A program made the position numbers and the translations under genes. From positions 13,478 through 77,477 of the forward strand of contig JAGLBD010000007.1 of the NCBI GenBank assembly GCA_018260425.1: DNA of 64,000 bases. The letters run 5' to 3'. This DNA is from Pseudogulbenkiania sp. GTDB taxonomy: Bacteria; Pseudomonadota; Gammaproteobacteria; Burkholderiales; Chromobacteriaceae. Positions 1 to 11,027 of this stretch are shown piece by piece (the stretch's first letter is position 1; the number at the start of each line of letters is the position of its first letter). The notes below the pieces were generated by a model. The model worked only from the letters and a program-made list of their open reading frames with translations, was not told the origin of the DNA and made no database searches.

Positions 1-96
1 CTGATGGTGGGGTCACTGGTATTGGCCCGCGCCGTCAGCAACGATGCCGAAGCGACCGCGTTTCTGGCATCGTTTCAGGGCTTGGACACCCGCTGA
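1..96 (+). CDS. C-terminal end of a probable TetR-family regulator (partial)
   Basis: An open frame enters from the left edge and encodes 31 residues before TGA at 94-96. The peptide reads LMVGSLVLARAVSND and continues with a short amphipathic tail. The pattern G-x-L-V-L-A-R-A-V followed by an acidic helix is common at the C-terminus of TetR regulators of the AcrR type. The 3' end overlaps the convergent binding-protein gene by 22 bases. With no DNA-binding part visible, the family call is an inference from a short stretch. Confidence 0.5.
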   Translation: MMVGSLVLARAVSNDAEATAFLASFQGLDTR

Positions 97-854
97 GACA
101 CCTGCCAGGCACCCAGCAAGCGGTTCAGTTCACCGCTGGCTTTCATCCCGGCAATCTCCTTGTCGAAGCGCTGCAGCAAACGACGACCGCCCGGATAATT
201 GCTACGAATGGCCACGCACAGTGGCGCACTCCAGAAAGAGCGGGACTGTGCTTGCAAATGGGTCTGCTCGGAGACCGGAAAATGCCGCATCACCAGATAG
301 CGGCCCACCGTGGCTTCGATAGGAAATAAATCAACCCGGCCAGCGGCCAGTTTGCGTAAATTGGACAGGTCGTCGGCGGAGGGGTCCACTTGCAGCGCGC
401 CGGAGTACTGCAGGTGGGAAAACGCGGCAGAATACGTATTGCCGACTGTCACGCCGATACGGTAGGGCGCCAGGTCAGCCAAAATGCGCCACTCGAAGGT
501 CTCGCCGCTGCGCTGAAAAAATACCATGCGCGCCGTCATGACCGGGCCACTGAACATCAGGTTTTGCCGGCGCTCGGCGGTCGGTGTCCAGCCAATCGAG
601 CCATCCACGCGACCACTGGCGGCACTGGCCAACGCACGTGGCGTCGGCAAAAAAACATAACGCACCTTCACCCCGATGCGGGAGAAGGCCAGCGCAACCA
701 CGTCACTGAGCACGCCGCCTTGCGGCAGCGCTTCCCCCATATACGGCGGCCACTCCTGATTTGACAACGTCAACGACACCTCTTCACCCGCCATGGCCGT
801 ATGGGCCAGCGTCAGGCACAGAGGCAGCAAACAGAAGCGGCGCACGCCGTTCAT
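75..854 (-). CDS. Periplasmic solute-binding protein, amino-acid type (SBP family 3)
   Basis: The 259-residue product begins with a signal peptide (MNGVRRFCLLPLCLTLAHTA, likely cut after AMA) followed by a mature domain starting LTLSNQEWPPYMG. Bipartite family-3 features are visible: an N-terminal beta strand with a PPY ligand motif, an internal GRVDGSIGWTP segment and a GVTVGNTYS hinge. It probably captures an amino acid or related small molecule in the periplasm. No permease or ATPase gene is adjacent. Its start lies 6 bases after the rhlE stop on the same strand, so it is likely co-transcribed with the helicase, which is unusual company. The ligand cannot be predicted. Confidence 0.85.
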   Translation of the reverse strand: MNGVRRFCLLPLCLTLAHTAMAGEEVSLTLSNQEWPPYMGEALPQGGVLSDVVALAFSRIGVKVRYVFLPTPRALASAASGRVDGSIGWTPTAERRQNLMFSGPVMTARMVFFQRSGETFEWRILADLAPYRIGVTVGNTYSAAFSHLQYSGALQVDPSADDLSNLRKLAAGRVDLFPIEATVGRYLVMRHFPVSEQTHLQAQSRSFWSAPLCVAIRSNYPGGRRLLQRFDKEIAGMKASGELNRLLGAWQVSQRVSKP

Positions 855-860
855 GATGAC

Positions 861-2237
861 TCAGCGGCCATTGCCACCCTGAGGGCGGCGGGACGATGCA
901 GCGGGTTTGCGCCGGCTTTGGCCATTACCGTTACCGCTGCCATTGCCACCTTGACGGGGTGCCTGCCCCTGACGTGCCGCATTGCCTTGCGAACGATTGC
1001 CCTGTCCGTTGCCGCCACGCGGAGCTCCGCCGCGGGAATTGCCACCGCGCATGGCCTGGCCGCGGCCCATCGGAATCGGCTCGGGTTTGACGGTCAGATC
1101 GGCTTCGAAGCCCGGGATGACAAACTTTTCGATCGGCTGACGAATCAGCTTTTCGATATCGGCCAGGAAGCGGAACTCGTCGACACACACCAGCGATACC
1201 GCCTCGCCGGTCGAGCCGGCACGACCGGTACGACCGATACGGTGCACATAATCTTCCGGAACATTGGGTAGTTCGAAGTTGACGACATGCGGCAACAGAT
1301 CGATATCCAGTCCACGAGCGGCAATGTCGGTTGCTACCAGCACTTGCAAGTCATTGGACTTGAAATCGGCCAGGGCGCGGGTACGTGCGCTCTGGCTCTT
1401 GTTGCCGTGAATGGCCGCAGCACTGATGCCGCTCTTGTCGAGCTTCTCGGCCAGACGGTTGGCGCCATGCTTGGTACGGGTAAACACCAACACCTGATGC
1501 CAGTTACCTTCGCGGATCAGGTGGGTCAGCAGATCGGTCTTGCGGTCGCGGTCGACCAGATGCACCCGCTGCGAAACCTGTTCGCTGGTGGTATTGCGGC
1601 GCGCCACTTCCACAAGGCCCGGGTTATTCAGCAAGCGGTCGGCCAAGGCCTTGATTTCGTCGGAGAAGGTCGCGGAAAACAGCAGGTTCTGACGCTTGGC
1701 CGGCAACAAGGCCAGCACTTTACGGATGTCGTGGATGAAACCCATGTCCAGCATGCGATCCGCTTCATCCAGCACCAGGATTTCCACACCGGACAAATCC
1801 AGGGTCTTTTGGGACACGTGGTCCAGCAGACGGCCCGGCGTCGCCACCAGAATGTCCACCGGCTTGCGCAGTTGCGACGCTTGCGGATTGAACCCCACAC
1901 CGCCGAACATCACCATCGAGCGGTGCGGCAAATGTTTGCCATAGGTGCGCACCGATTCCTCGACCTGAGCGGCCAGTTCACGGGTCGGGGTCAGAACCAG
2001 GGCACGCGGACGGCCGGGCTGGCGGCTGCTCTTGTCACCAAGACGTTGCAGCAGCGGCAAGGTGAAACCCGCCGTTTTGCCGGTACCGGTCTGGGCAGCG
2101 GCCAGCAGGTCGCCACCGGCCAGCACCAGCGGAATCGCCTGTGCCTGAATCGGGGTCGGGGAGGTATAACCGGTCTCGGCAACCGCGCGCAGCAAAGCTT
2201 CGGACAAGCCGAGATCGTTAAAGGTAAGGTCTGACAT
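861..2237 (-). CDS. rhlE: DEAD-box ATP-dependent RNA helicase, RhlE type
   Basis: The 458-residue protein has the full DEAD-box set in order: Q motif region near [18 protein letters not shown] (Walker A), [31 protein letters not shown] and HRIGRTGR. The last 70 or so residues are a basic, Gly/Arg/Gln-rich RGG-like tail typical of RhlE and useful for RNA binding. It should unwind short RNA duplexes in ribosome assembly or RNA turnover. The start at [11 protein letters not shown] is preferred because a GGAG sequence sits 5 bases upstream; the frame stays open for 26 further codons without a better start. The same-strand binding-protein gene follows after 6 bases. Confidence 0.93.
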   Translation of the reverse strand: MSDLTFNDLGLSEALLRAVAETGYTSPTPIQAQAIPLVLAGGDLLAAAQTGTGKTAGFTLPLLQRLGDKSSRQPGRPRALVLTPTRELAAQVEESVRTYGKHLPHRSMVMFGGVGFNPQASQLRKPVDILVATPGRLLDHVSQKTLDLSGVEILVLDEADRMLDMGFIHDIRKVLALLPAKRQNLLFSATFSDEIKALADRLLNNPGLVEVARRNTTSEQVSQRVHLVDRDRKTDLLTHLIREGNWHQVLVFTRTKHGANRLAEKLDKSGISAAAIHGNKSQSARTRALADFKSNDLQVLVATDIAARGLDIDLLPHVVNFELPNVPEDYVHRIGRTGRAGSTGEAVSLVCVDEFRFLADIEKLIRQPIEKFVIPGFEADLTVKPEPIPMGRGQAMRGGNSRGGAPRGGNGQGNRSQGNAARQGQAPRQGGNGSGNGNGQSRRKPAASSRRPQGGNGR

Positions 2238-2446
2238 GATGACTCCAGCGACGGCCCATCGCAGTGTGTGCGACTCCAATCCAGGCTGACGTAGCGGTAA
2301 GGAAATACGGAACACTTCAGGATGAAGCAGAACCCGCCGCGCTGAATTGGTACCACGCGGGATGGCGCAGTCTAACGGTATTTGCCCCCGTTGTGAATCG
2401 CCGCATCGGTTACACTGTCGTATTGCTCAGACGGAAACCCGCCACC

Positions 2447-2992
2447 ATGGCACTGAAAGCCACCATTTACAAGGCAGACCTGACCATCTCCGATATGGAT
2501 CGTCATTACTATGCCAGTCACGCACTGACCCTTGCCCAGCACCCTTCGGAAACCATTGAACGCATGATGCTGCGTTTCGCCGTGTTTGCGCTGACGGCGA
2601 GCGAAACCCTTGCCTTCACCCGCGGCATCTCGGTCGATGACGAACCGGATCTGTGGCAACACACCCTGGCCGGCGAAATCGAACGCTGGATCGAACTGGG
2701 CGAACCGGATGAAAAACGGCTGCGCCGGGCCTGTGGCCGCGCTGCATCGGTCGAAGTCTACAGCTACGGCGGCCGCTCGGCCGATATCTGGTGGCAACAA
2801 AACGGCGATCGTTACGGCCGCTTCGACAACCTCGAAGTCTGGAGCATCGACACCGAGACCCTGAAAGCACTGGCCGGTCTGTGCCAGCGCAGCATGCAAT
2901 TGTCCGCCACCGTTCAGGATGGCACGATGTGGCTGTCCGATGGCAAAAACAATGTCGCCGTCGAACCACAGCGCCTCAAGGAAAAGCGTTAG
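2447..2992 (+). CDS. yaeQ: YaeQ family protein
   Basis: The 181-residue protein starts MALKATIYKADLTISDMDRH and carries motifs seen across YaeQ proteins: a central RFAVFALTAS region, GISVDDEPDLW and a C-terminal DGTMWLSDG strand. YaeQ has a PD-(D/E)XK nuclease-like fold; in E. coli a role in compensating for loss of RfaH has been reported, but the biochemical activity is not settled. The gene runs divergently from rhlE across a 209-base gap. Its 3' end overlaps the convergent MFS gene by 4 bases. The open frame extends upstream but the alanine-second ATG matches the family N-terminus. Confidence 0.9.
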   Translation: MALKATIYKADLTISDMDRHYYASHALTLAQHPSETIERMMLRFAVFALTASETLAFTRGISVDDEPDLWQHTLAGEIERWIELGEPDEKRLRRACGRAASVEVYSYGGRSADIWWQQNGDRYGRFDNLEVWSIDTETLKALAGLCQRSMQLSATVQDGTMWLSDGKNNVAVEPQRLKEKR

Positions 2993-4218
2993 TCTCGCAT
3001 CCGGTCGCGTCGGGCCAGCGAGGGAAACCAGCGCATCCACAACGCGACCACCAACAGGGTACCGGCGCCACCGAGCACGACCGCAGCCACCGGGCCCAAC
3101 AGCGCGGCGGTGGTGCCCGATTCGAACTCGCCCAACTGATTGGATGCCCCGATAAACAGGGAATTCACCGCACCGACCCGGCCGCGCATCTCGTCCGGCG
3201 TTTCCAGTTGCACGAAGGTACTGCGGATCACCACGCTGATCATGTCTGACGCGCCCAGCACCACCAGACTGCCCATCGACAGCAGCAGGTGCGTGGACAA
3301 ACCGAATACCATGGTCGAGGCACCGAATACCGCCACCGCAGCAAACATGATTTTACCGACATGACGGTCGACGGGATGACGCATCAGCCACAGCGACATC
3401 AGCAAGGCACCGATAGCGGGAGCCGAGCGCAACAGGCCTAGCCCCCAGGCGCCGGTATGCAGGATGTCCTTGGCGTAAACCGGCAGCAAGGCCGTCGCCC
3501 CACCCAGCAGCACCGCGAACAGGTCCAGCGAAATGGCGCCGAGAATATCCGGCCGGCTGCGGATGAAATGCATCCCGGCCAGCAGGCTATCCATCGTGAC
3601 CGGCGCCTTGCCGGTGCTCTCCTGATGCCCCGGCAGACTCAGAATCAGCACGGCACCGCCGAGAAACAGCAGCACATCCAGCCCGTAGGCAAAGCCGGCC
3701 CCCAGGGCAAACAGCAGCCCCCCCAAGGCCGGAGCGAGAATGGTGGCCGCCTCGCTGGCCGAAGCCGACGCCGCGATGGCGCGTCCCAGCACCTCCTGCG
3801 GCACCAGCGAAGGCAACAACGCCTGCAAGGTCGGCATATCGAAGGAACGACACACGCCGATCACCAGCGCCACGGCAAACAGCATTTCGCGGCTAATGCC
3901 AAAACCACTCTCGAGACTACCGGCCAGCAATAACGCCGAGATAGCCGCCTGTGTCAGCATGCTGATCGCAACCACCCAGCGGCGGTTATACCGGTCGGCC
4001 ACGGTCCCGGTCACGAACACCAGCAAAATACGCGGCAAGAACTGCAACAACCCCACCAAGCCAAGGTCCAGCGCACGGCCAGTCAAGGCATACATCTGCC
4101 AGCCGGTGGCCACCCCGAGAATCTGGAAACCACCGGTCAGGCACACCCGCGCCAGCCAAAAACGCCAAAATGCCGGAAACGACCTCAGGGAAGCGGTCTT
4201 GACCGCTCCCTCGCTCAA
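2989..4218 (-). CDS. MFS transporter, EntS-like (DHA3) exporter
   Basis: The 409-residue protein is almost wholly hydrophobic with about 12 predicted membrane spans. The MFS loop 2-3 signature is visible as [13 protein letters not shown], with [15 protein letters not shown] and [16 protein letters not shown] further along. The latter two resemble the EntS/multidrug DHA3 branch, which exports siderophores or drugs by proton antiport. Its ATG overlaps the metH stop (ATGA), so translation is coupled to metH. No siderophore genes are nearby, so the substrate is unknown. Confidence 0.88.
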   Translation of the reverse strand: MSEGAVKTASLRSFPAFWRFWLARVCLTGGFQILGVATGWQMYALTGRALDLGLVGLLQFLPRILLVFVTGTVADRYNRRWVVAISMLTQAAISALLLAGSLESGFGISREMLFAVALVIGVCRSFDMPTLQALLPSLVPQEVLGRAIAASASASEAATILAPALGGLLFALGAGFAYGLDVLLFLGGAVLILSLPGHQESTGKAPVTMDSLLAGMHFIRSRPDILGAISLDLFAVLLGGATALLPVYAKDILHTGAWGLGLLRSAPAIGALLMSLWLMRHPVDRHVGKIMFAAVAVFGASTMVFGLSTHLLLSMGSLVVLGASDMISVVIRSTFVQLETPDEMRGRVGAVNSLFIGASNQLGEFESGTTAALLGPVAAVVLGGAGTLLVVALWMRWFPSLARRDRMRD

Positions 4219-7200
4219 GCCCTGGCTCCGGGGGTGTAGGCCAGATTGGGTGCCAGATCCCGCTCGGCCTGTTCCACACTGACACCACGGCGGGTGGCAT
4301 AACTTGCCAGCTGGTCACGATCGATCTTGCCGATACCGAAGTAGCGGCTGTCCGGATGGCTGAAGTAAAAGCCGCTGACCGCGGCGGTCGGCAACATGGC
4401 ATAGCCTTCGGTCAAGGTCATGCCGATCGCCGGAGCATCGAGAAGATCAAACAACTCGCGTTTCACGGTATGGTCGGGACAGGCGGGGTAGCCCGGCGCC
4501 GGACGAATACCCCGATAGGCCTCGTCGATCAGCGCCTCGTTGTCGAGGCTTTCCTCTGCGGCATAGCCCCAGAACTCGCGCCGTACCCGCGCATGCAGAC
4601 ATTCTGCAAAGGCTTCGGCCAGTCGGTCGGCCAGCGCCTTGAGCAGAATCGCGGAATAATCATCGCCCGCCGCTTCGAAGCGTGCGACATGGGCATCAAT
4701 GCCAAGACCGGCCGTCACGGCGAAGGCACCGATATAGTCCCGCACGCCGCTCGACTCGGGGGCAATCAGGTCCGCCAGCGCCCGATTGGACGGTTTGACC
4801 CCCTCCTTCCCGGCGGCTTTGGGCAATTGTTGCCGCAGGCCGACCCAGGTCATCAGCGGCACTCCACTGTCCGGGTCAAGGATGTTGATATCGTCATCCT
4901 GAGTGCTGTGTGCCGGAAAAAGTCCAATCACCGCATTGGCGGTCAGCCATTGCTCCGCAATCAAGGTCGCCAGCATGGTCTGGGCATCCTGCCACAGCGC
5001 TCGCGCCGACTCCCCGACCACCTCGTCGTCGAGAATGGCCGGGAAACGCCCTGCCAACTCCCAACTCTGGAAGAACGGTGTCCAGTCGATAAAGGTGGCA
5101 ATCTCGTCGAGCGGGTAGTCGGTGAAACGACGAACCCCGAGCCAGGCCGGCGCTGGTGGCACATAGTCGGCCCAGTCGATGACGGTCTTGTTGGCCCGGG
5201 CTTCCTGCAACGACACCAGCTTCGCTTCGCGGCGATTGGCATGCAGCGTTCGCACCGCTTCGTACTCTTCAGCCAACTGCACTTTGTAGTTTTCAGCTTG
5301 CTCATCGGACAGCAAGGCCGAACAGACACCGACGGCACGGCTGGCATCCGGCACGTAGACGACCGGTCCCTGGTAATTCGGTGCGATCTTGACCGCCGTA
5401 TGCACCCGCGAGGTGGTAGCACCGCCGATCAACAGCGGAATGACAAATCCCTGACGCTGCATTTCCCGTGCCACATGACACATTTCTTCCAGACTGGGGG
5501 TAATCAGCCCCGACAGGCCGATGATATCGGCCTGATGCTCGCGGGCGGCGTCGAGAATGGTCTGGCACGACACCATGACCCCGAGATCGATCACCTGGTA
5601 GTTGTTGCAACGCAGGACCACCCCGACAATGTTCTTGCCGATATCGTGGACATCGCCTTTCACCGTCGCCATGATGATGGTGCCCTTGGCACGGTTGCCA
5701 CTGGTGCCGAGCAAGCGCTTTTCTTCTTCGATGAACGGCTCGAGATAGGCGACGGCCTGCTTCATGACCCGCGCGGATTTGACCACCTGCGGCAGGAACA
5801 TCTTGCCCGAACCAAACAAGTCGCCCACGACATTCATGCCGTCCATCAAGGGGCCTTCGATCACACTGATCGGGCGCGGCAAGGATAGCCGGATTTCTTC
5901 GGTGTCTTCGACGATATAGGTGGTGATGCCTTTGACCAGCGCATGTTCCAGACGCTTGGCCACCGGCCAGGCACGCCAGGCCAGATCCTCCCCCTTGCCG
6001 GTCGCCACCTCGCCCCTGACCGTCTCGGCCAGGGTAATCAGGTGTTCGGTGGCATCTCCGCCATCGCGTGGAGTCCTCATGAGCACCACGTCTTCGATCC
6101 GCTCGCGCAGCGCCGGGTCAACTTCCTCGTAGACCTCCAGTGCCCCGGCATTAACGATGCCCATGGTCATGCCGCGCTGGATGGCGTGGTAGAGAAACAC
6201 CGCATGGATCGCTTCGCGCACCTTGTTGTTGCCGCGGAACGAGAACGAGACGTTGGACACCCCGCCGGACACCTTGGCATGTGGCAGGTGCTGGCGGATC
6301 CAGCCGGTGGCTTCAATGAAATCCAGCCCATAGCGGGCATGTTCCTCGATACCGGTCGCCACCGCGAAAATGTTCGGATCGAAGATGATGTCTTCGGCCG
6401 GAAATCCCACGGTATCGACCAGCAAACGGTAGGAGCGCTCGCAAATTTCCACTTTGCGCCGGTAACTATCGGCCTGACCGTTCTCGTCGAAGGCCATGAC
6501 AATGACCGCCGCCCCGTAACGGCGCAGCAATCGAGCTTGCTGCAGGAAGATCGCCTCGCCTTCCTTCAAGGAAATCGAGTTGACGATGCCCTTGCCCTGA
6601 ATGCACTTGAGGCCGGCCTCGATGACATTCCAGCGCGACGAATCAATCATCACCGGCACCCGGGCAATATCGGGCTCGGCCGCGATCAGGTTGAGAAAAC
6701 GCACCATCGCCGCTTCGGCGTCGAGCATGCCCTCGTCCATATTGATGTCGATGATCTGGGCACCGTTTTCTACCTGCTGGCGTGCCACATCCAGTGCCGT
6801 GGGGTAATCCCCGTTCAGGATCAAACGGGCAAAGGCCTTCGACCCGGTGACATTGGTACGCTCGCCGACATTGACGAACAAATCCTTGTCGCCGATGTTG
6901 AACGGCTCCAGCCCCGACAGCCGGCACATGGCCTCGCGCTGCGGCGGAACCCGCGGTGCAACGCCCTCCACGGCACGGGCAATCGCGGCAATATGTTCGG
7001 GAGTGGTACCACAACACCCCCCGACAATGTTCAACAAGCCAGCCTCGGCCCAGCCACGGATTTCCTGCGCCATGCTTTCCGGGTCGAGGTCATAACCGCC
7101 AAAGGCATTCGGCAAGCCGGCATTGGGGTGTGCCGAGACATAGCCCGGACAGACCCGGCCGATTTCCTCGACATATTGGCGCAACAAGTCCGGACCTAGC

Positions 7201-7934
7201 GCACAGTTCAGGCCGAATGACATGGCATCGGCGTGTGCCAGGCTGTTGTAGAACGCTTCGGTGGTCTGGCCGGTCAACGTCCGGCCCGACTGATCGGTAA
7301 TGGTGCCTGAAATCATCACCGGCAGTTGAACACCGTGGGCATCGAAATAGCGCTGAATGGCAAACACGGCGGCTTTGGCATTCAAGGTATCAAACACCGT
7401 TTCCACCAGCAGGAAGTCGGCCCCCCCTTTCACCAACGCATCGATCGCCTCGGTATAGGCGTCGGCCAACGCATCGAACGTGACATTGCGGAAACCCGGA
7501 TCATTCACATCCGGGCTGATCGAGCAGGTCCGGTTGGTCGGCCCCAACACCCCGGCGACAAAGCGTGGACGCGCGGGATCGCGCCGGGTCATCTCGTCGC
7601 ACAACTCGCGACAGAGTCGGGCCGAGGCGTAATTGATTTCCCATACCAGCGATTCCATGTGATAGTCGGCCATGGCAATGCTGGTAGCATTGAAGGTGTT
7701 GGTTTCGAGAATATCGGCGCCCGCGTCGAGATAGGCCTGATGAATGGCCCGGATCACCTCGGGACGGGTCAGCACCAAGAGATCGTTATTGCCCTTCACG
7801 TCATGCGGCCAGTCGGCAAACCGCTCGCCGCGGTAATCGGCTTCGCTCAGGGAGTAACGCTGGATCATGGTGCCCATGCCACCATCGAGAACGAGAATGC
7901 GGCGGGCAAGCAGTTGCTGGGCTGGGTGGGTCAT
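4215..7934 (-). CDS. metH: Cobalamin-dependent methionine synthase
   Basis: The 1239-residue protein is full length for MetH (E. coli about 1227) and has all four modules. The N-terminal homocysteine domain has Zn ligands in LNCALGP and [11 protein letters not shown] methyltetrahydrofolate (pterin) domain starts near [16 protein letters not shown]. The cobalamin domain carries the lower-ligand motif [10 protein letters not shown], with [11 protein letters not shown] and [11 protein letters not shown]. The C-terminal activation domain has GYPACPDH and the S-adenosylmethionine-binding RPAPGYP region. It makes methionine from homocysteine and 5-methyl-THF and needs SAM/flavodoxin reactivation. 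No cobalamin-riboswitch element was recognised in the 108-base upstream gap. Confidence 0.98.
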   Translation of the reverse strand: MTHPAQQLLARRILVLDGGMGTMIQRYSLSEADYRGERFADWPHDVKGNNDLLVLTRPEVIRAIHQAYLDAGADILETNTFNATSIAMADYHMESLVWEINYASARLCRELCDEMTRRDPARPRFVAGVLGPTNRTCSISPDVNDPGFRNVTFDALADAYTEAIDALVKGGADFLLVETVFDTLNAKAAVFAIQRYFDAHGVQLPVMISGTITDQSGRTLTGQTTEAFYNSLAHADAMSFGLNCALGPDLLRQYVEEIGRVCPGYVSAHPNAGLPNAFGGYDLDPESMAQEIRGWAEAGLLNIVGGCCGTTPEHIAAIARAVEGVAPRVPPQREAMCRLSGLEPFNIGDKDLFVNVGERTNVTGSKAFARLILNGDYPTALDVARQQVENGAQIIDINMDEGMLDAEAAMVRFLNLIAAEPDIARVPVMIDSSRWNVIEAGLKCIQGKGIVNSISLKEGEAIFLQQARLLRRYGAAVIVMAFDENGQADSYRRKVEICERSYRLLVDTVGFPAEDIIFDPNIFAVATGIEEHARYGLDFIEATGWIRQHLPHAKVSGGVSNVSFSFRGNNKVREAIHAVFLYHAIQRGMTMGIVNAGALEVYEEVDPALRERIEDVVLMRTPRDGGDATEHLITLAETVRGEVATGKGEDLAWRAWPVAKRLEHALVKGITTYIVEDTEEIRLSLPRPISVIEGPLMDGMNVVGDLFGSGKMFLPQVVKSARVMKQAVAYLEPFIEEEKRLLGTSGNRAKGTIIMATVKGDVHDIGKNIVGVVLRCNNYQVIDLGVMVSCQTILDAAREHQADIIGLSGLITPSLEEMCHVAREMQRQGFVIPLLIGGATTSRVHTAVKIAPNYQGPVVYVPDASRAVGVCSALLSDEQAENYKVQLAEEYEAVRTLHANRREAKLVSLQEARANKTVIDWADYVPPAPAWLGVRRFTDYPLDEIATFIDWTPFFQSWELAGRFPAILDDEVVGESARALWQDAQTMLATLIAEQWLTANAVIGLFPAHSTQDDDINILDPDSGVPLMTWVGLRQQLPKAAGKEGVKPSNRALADLIAPESSGVRDYIGAFAVTAGLGIDAHVARFEAAGDDYSAILLKALADRLAEAFAECLHARVRREFWGYAAEESLDNEALIDEAYRGIRPAPGYPACPDHTVKRELFDLLDAPAIGMTLTEGYAMLPTAAVSGFYFSHPDSRYFGIGKIDRDQLASYATRRGVSVEQAERDLAPNLAYTPGARA

Positions 7935-8042
7935 GGCGTGTTGCTCGTTTTCGTCTACAACGAAGTAGGGTTTTATGTTAGTTGATCATCATAGCAGCCA
8001 TTTGTGCAACGTTGCCGCCCCGTTACAGAACAATGAGAAGCG

Positions 8043-8819
8043 ATGCTTATGTCCAGCAAGAATATACTCGCGGTAATCGCCCTGTTCTCCAGCGCCACCG
8101 TCTCGGCGGGAGGTGTCATGCATATCGGCGTAGCGGACTCGGATGGCCCCCCCATTGCCGAATTCACCTCAGGACGCCTGAGCGGAGGATTATCCTACGA
8201 TATCGGTCGTGCTCTGGCGCGAGCCATGCAGATGGAACCCGACTTTGTCATTGTTTCCCGCAAACGGGTCGAGAGCACCGTGGAATCCGGCCGTGTCGAT
8301 CTGATCTGCAATGCCAATCCGGCCTGGTTTGCCAATCCGGAAAAGCTGCTCTGGTCCCGGGAAATCTATCCACAGATCGAACGCTTCGCTTCCCTCAAGG
8401 CGCTGCCGGACATCCGCGAGCGCAGCGAACTGGCCGGCAAACGCATCGGCGCGATCCGGGGCTACAGCTATCCCACGCTGGATTACCTGTGGGCGCAAGG
8501 GAGTTCACACCGCACCGACGAAAACAATCAGGAACTTGAACTGAAAGGCGTGCTCAAATCGGTCACCGATCTGGCCATTGTGTCGGAGCTGGAGTTCAGC
8601 CACTGGGCCAGAACAAACCCGTCCGAGGCGCGTCGCCTCAAGCTCCACCCGATGATCGTCACCGCCCTGCCGACCATGTGCGCCGTGTCACCGGCGGCTT
8701 CGTTCCCGCTGATCCAGCTGGATCAGGCCATCGTCCTGCTGCAAAAATCAGGACAACTCAAAACCTTGCTGAAAACGTACCAATGGACCACCAAAGCACC
8801 GACCGCGCCACTACCCTGA
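8043..8819 (+). CDS. Periplasmic solute-binding protein, family 3 type
   Basis: The 258-residue product has a signal peptide (MLMSSKNILAVIALFSSATVSA) and a mature part starting GGVMHIGVADSDGPP. The bilobed family-3 architecture is supported by LSYDIGRALARAM and ESGRVDLICNANP. It is related in type to the protein at 75-854 but differs in sequence. Either ATG at 8043 or 8049 could be used; a GAGAAG precedes both. The 3' end overlaps the downstream esterase gene by 37 bases, so both are one transcript. No transport partners are adjacent, so it may act as a sensory or orphan binding protein. Confidence 0.82.
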   Translation: MLMSSKNILAVIALFSSATVSAGGVMHIGVADSDGPPIAEFTSGRLSGGLSYDIGRALARAMQMEPDFVIVSRKRVESTVESGRVDLICNANPAWFANPEKLLWSREIYPQIERFASLKALPDIRERSELAGKRIGAIRGYSYPTLDYLWAQGSSHRTDENNQELELKGVLKSVTDLAIVSELEFSHWARTNPSEARRLKLHPMIVTALPTMCAVSPAASFPLIQLDQAIVLLQKSGQLKTLLKTYQWTTKAPTAPLP

Positions 8820-9376
8820 TTTACCTGCACGGTTTCAACTCCGGCCCCCAATCGCTGAAAGCCCGCGAAACCGGCGACCGCCTGACATCACTCGCCCCTG
8901 CCATCCGTTTTCTGTGCCCGCGCCTGTCGCCGCACCCCGCCAAGGCGCTGGCCGATATCGAGCATCTGATCCGTTCCCTGTCCGGCAACATCCTGCTGGT
9001 CGGTAGTTCTCTGGGCGGTTTCTATGCGACCTGCCTCGCCGAAAAGCTGGATCTGCGCGCGGTACTGATCAACCCTGCCGTGGTCCCGGATCTGGACCTC
9101 GCGCCCTATGCCGGACAGCAAACCAACCCGTATACCGGCGAACGCTATGTCCTGACCCGTGCCGATCTGGACACCCTGCGCGAGCGCCATGTTGCCCACC
9201 CCGACCCCCGGCGCTACTGGCTGGTGCTGGGCACCCGCGACGAAGTCCTCGACTGGCGCATTGCCGCACGTCATTATCAGGGAGCCCGCCAGACCCTTTT
9301 CAACGGAGACGACCACCGGCTGACCCGCTGGCCGGAGTGTCTTGACGAGTTAGCGGCCTTTGCCGGCGGCGCTTGA
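8783..9376 (+). CDS. yqiA: YqiA/YcfP-type alpha/beta-hydrolase esterase
   Basis: The 197-residue protein has LIYLHGFNSGPQS near the N-terminus (oxyanion HG), the nucleophile elbow GSSLGGFYA and the C-terminal D..H pair in GTRDEVLDW and GDDHRL, completing a Ser-Asp-His triad. The length and layout match YqiA, a cytoplasmic esterase active on short acyl esters in E. coli. The start at MDHQSTDRATTL lies inside the 3' end of the upstream binding-protein gene, indicating translational coupling. The physiological substrate is unknown. Confidence 0.85.
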   Translation: MDHQSTDRATTLIYLHGFNSGPQSLKARETGDRLTSLAPAIRFLCPRLSPHPAKALADIEHLIRSLSGNILLVGSSLGGFYATCLAEKLDLRAVLINPAVVPDLDLAPYAGQQTNPYTGERYVLTRADLDTLRERHVAHPDPRRYWLVLGTRDEVLDWRIAARHYQGARQTLFNGDDHRLTRWPECLDELAAFAGGA

Positions 9377-9396
9377 TATCTTTGCGAGGAAACCTG

Positions 9397-10371
9397 ATGA
9401 ATCACGTCATTCGCCTGCATGCCACCGGAGGACCCGAGGTTCTCCAGCTGGAAACCATCGAGCTTGGTGAGCCAGGACCGGGCGAGGTCCGCCTGCGGCA
9501 TAGCGCCATCGGTATCAACTTCATCGATACCTATCAACGTTCCGGGCTGTATCCGGTTCCCTTGCCCTCCGGCCTTGGCCAGGAAGCAGCCGGGATCGTG
9601 GAGGCCATCGGCCCGGGTGTCACCACCGTGGCACCCGGCGACCGGGTCGCCTACGCAGGAGGCCCCGCCGGTTCGTACAGCACGGCACGCATCATGCCGA
9701 CGGCCTTGCTGATCCGCTTGCCGGACAACATCGATGACGAGGCTGCCGCGTCGATGATGCTGCAAGGCATGACTGTCGAGTATCTGGTGCAACGGACCTT
9801 TCGCGTCGAACCTGGCATGACGGTACTGTGGCATGCCATTGCCGGCGGCGTCGGGCAAATCGCCTTGCAGTGGCTCAAGGCGATGGGCGTGACCGTGATC
9901 GGCACGGTGGGATCGGAAGACAAGGCTCAACTGGCACGGCAGATGGGATGCCCGCACGTGCTCAATTACCGCACGGACAATGTTGTGGAACAGGTCAAAG
10001 CCATCACGAACGGCAAAGGTGTGCCGGTAGTGTACGACTCGGTGGGCAAGGATACGTTCACGGTATCGCTCGATAGCCTGTCGCGACGCGGCATGCTGGT
10101 CAGCTTCGGCAATGCGTCAGGCGCGGTGCCGGACTTATCTCCCTTGCGGCTGGCCGGCAACGGTTCGCTGTATCTGACCCGGCCGCGCCTGGGGGATTAC
10201 ACCGCGACGCGGGAAGAACTGGAGGGGTCGGCAGCCGCCTTGTTCGAGCGTGTCGCCAACGGTGTATTGTCGATTCGCCCCTCGCATCGCTATGCGTTGG
10301 CGGATGCCGCACAGGCACATCGCGATCTGGAAGCGCGCCGTACCACGGGTTCGGTGATCCTGCTGCCCTGA
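9397..10371 (+). CDS. qorA: NAD(P)H:quinone oxidoreductase, zinc-free MDR family
   Basis: The 324-residue protein begins [17 protein letters not shown], the standard QOR N-terminus, with [15 protein letters not shown] and the nucleotide-binding [16 protein letters not shown]. It lacks catalytic zinc ligands, as expected for the quinone-reductase branch of the medium-chain dehydrogenase family. It probably reduces quinones with NADPH. A strong GAGGA site lies 7 bases before ATG 9397. It follows the yqiA gene by 20 bases and is likely in the same operon. Confidence 0.92.
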   Translation: MNHVIRLHATGGPEVLQLETIELGEPGPGEVRLRHSAIGINFIDTYQRSGLYPVPLPSGLGQEAAGIVEAIGPGVTTVAPGDRVAYAGGPAGSYSTARIMPTALLIRLPDNIDDEAAASMMLQGMTVEYLVQRTFRVEPGMTVLWHAIAGGVGQIALQWLKAMGVTVIGTVGSEDKAQLARQMGCPHVLNYRTDNVVEQVKAITNGKGVPVVYDSVGKDTFTVSLDSLSRRGMLVSFGNASGAVPDLSPLRLAGNGSLYLTRPRLGDYTATREELEGSAAALFERVANGVLSIRPSHRYALADAAQAHRDLEARRTTGSVILLP

Positions 10372-10386
10372 CACGGGCGGGGGGGA

Positions 10387-10815
10387 TTACTGTATTTCGG
10401 CACCGTTGGTGTCGATGGCGCGCCGGCGGTGTTCGCGCCAGAAACTTTTCGGTTTCCGGCTGGAGTCCAGCTTGTCGGGCAGCAGTTCGGCGTGTTCGGC
10501 GATGCCGCTCCGGGTCGCCGATGTGCCGGCAGGAATCGCCTGCGTTGTCGGGTCGGTGACCTTCAGCCGGGACACTTCGTCACGGGACACATCGCCATCG
10601 CGCAAGGCTTCCTTGAGGCGGATTTCCCGCAGACGATTGACATTGACCGCGGGTTCGGCAGGATGATGCAACAAAGGACCGGCACCATAGCCGAAGCCTC
10701 CGCCTTCCAGGCGGGGACGATCGGACGAGATCTGGCGTGCTCTGTCGGCCTGCGCCGTTGGCGCGATTCCGAGCAGTATGCCAGCCATCATCCAGGCAAG
10801 GTTACCGAGCTTCAT
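10387..10815 (-). CDS. Exported hypothetical protein
   Basis: The 142-residue product begins with a clear signal peptide (MKLGNLAWMMAGILLGIAPT, cut near AQA-DRA). The mature part is small, charged and low in hydrophobic residues, with no cysteines. It has a Gly-rich stretch (GGGFGYGAGP) followed by a helical Arg/Glu segment, and ends SFWREHRRRAIDTNG. No family was recognised. It is transcribed divergently from the OmpR-type regulator gene 212 bases away and convergently with qorA, so it may have its own promoter. It is probably periplasmic, possibly a stress-related or metal-related accessory protein, but no function can be assigned. Confidence 0.65.
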   Translation of the reverse strand: MKLGNLAWMMAGILLGIAPTAQADRARQISSDRPRLEGGGFGYGAGPLLHHPAEPAVNVNRLREIRLKEALRDGDVSRDEVSRLKVTDPTTQAIPAGTSATRSGIAEHAELLPDKLDSSRKPKSFWREHRRRAIDTNGAEIQ

Positions 10816-11027
10816 CGTATCGTTTACCCCGGGTCACGGGAAGAAATGGGAGTTACACACGTATGGCAAAGGCTTGTATTGTGTCACTTCACTCTAAGAA
10901 AAGGAATTTGCTCAATCGTGTTCGCGACCCGTTGAAATGTTAACGGTTGTAAACATTTACCCGGAACCGGCTACTTTTTACATGACGGTTGTTTTTTTAT
11001 GACTGACAAACAGATACCCTCTGAACC

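Noticed and set aside
4356..5888. Long plus-strand frame inside metH
   Set aside because: Lies wholly opposite a conserved metH region; product has no recognisable domain.
7935..8042. Cobalamin riboswitch before metH
   Set aside because: No B12-box-like stretch or long structured leader could be found in the 108-base gap.
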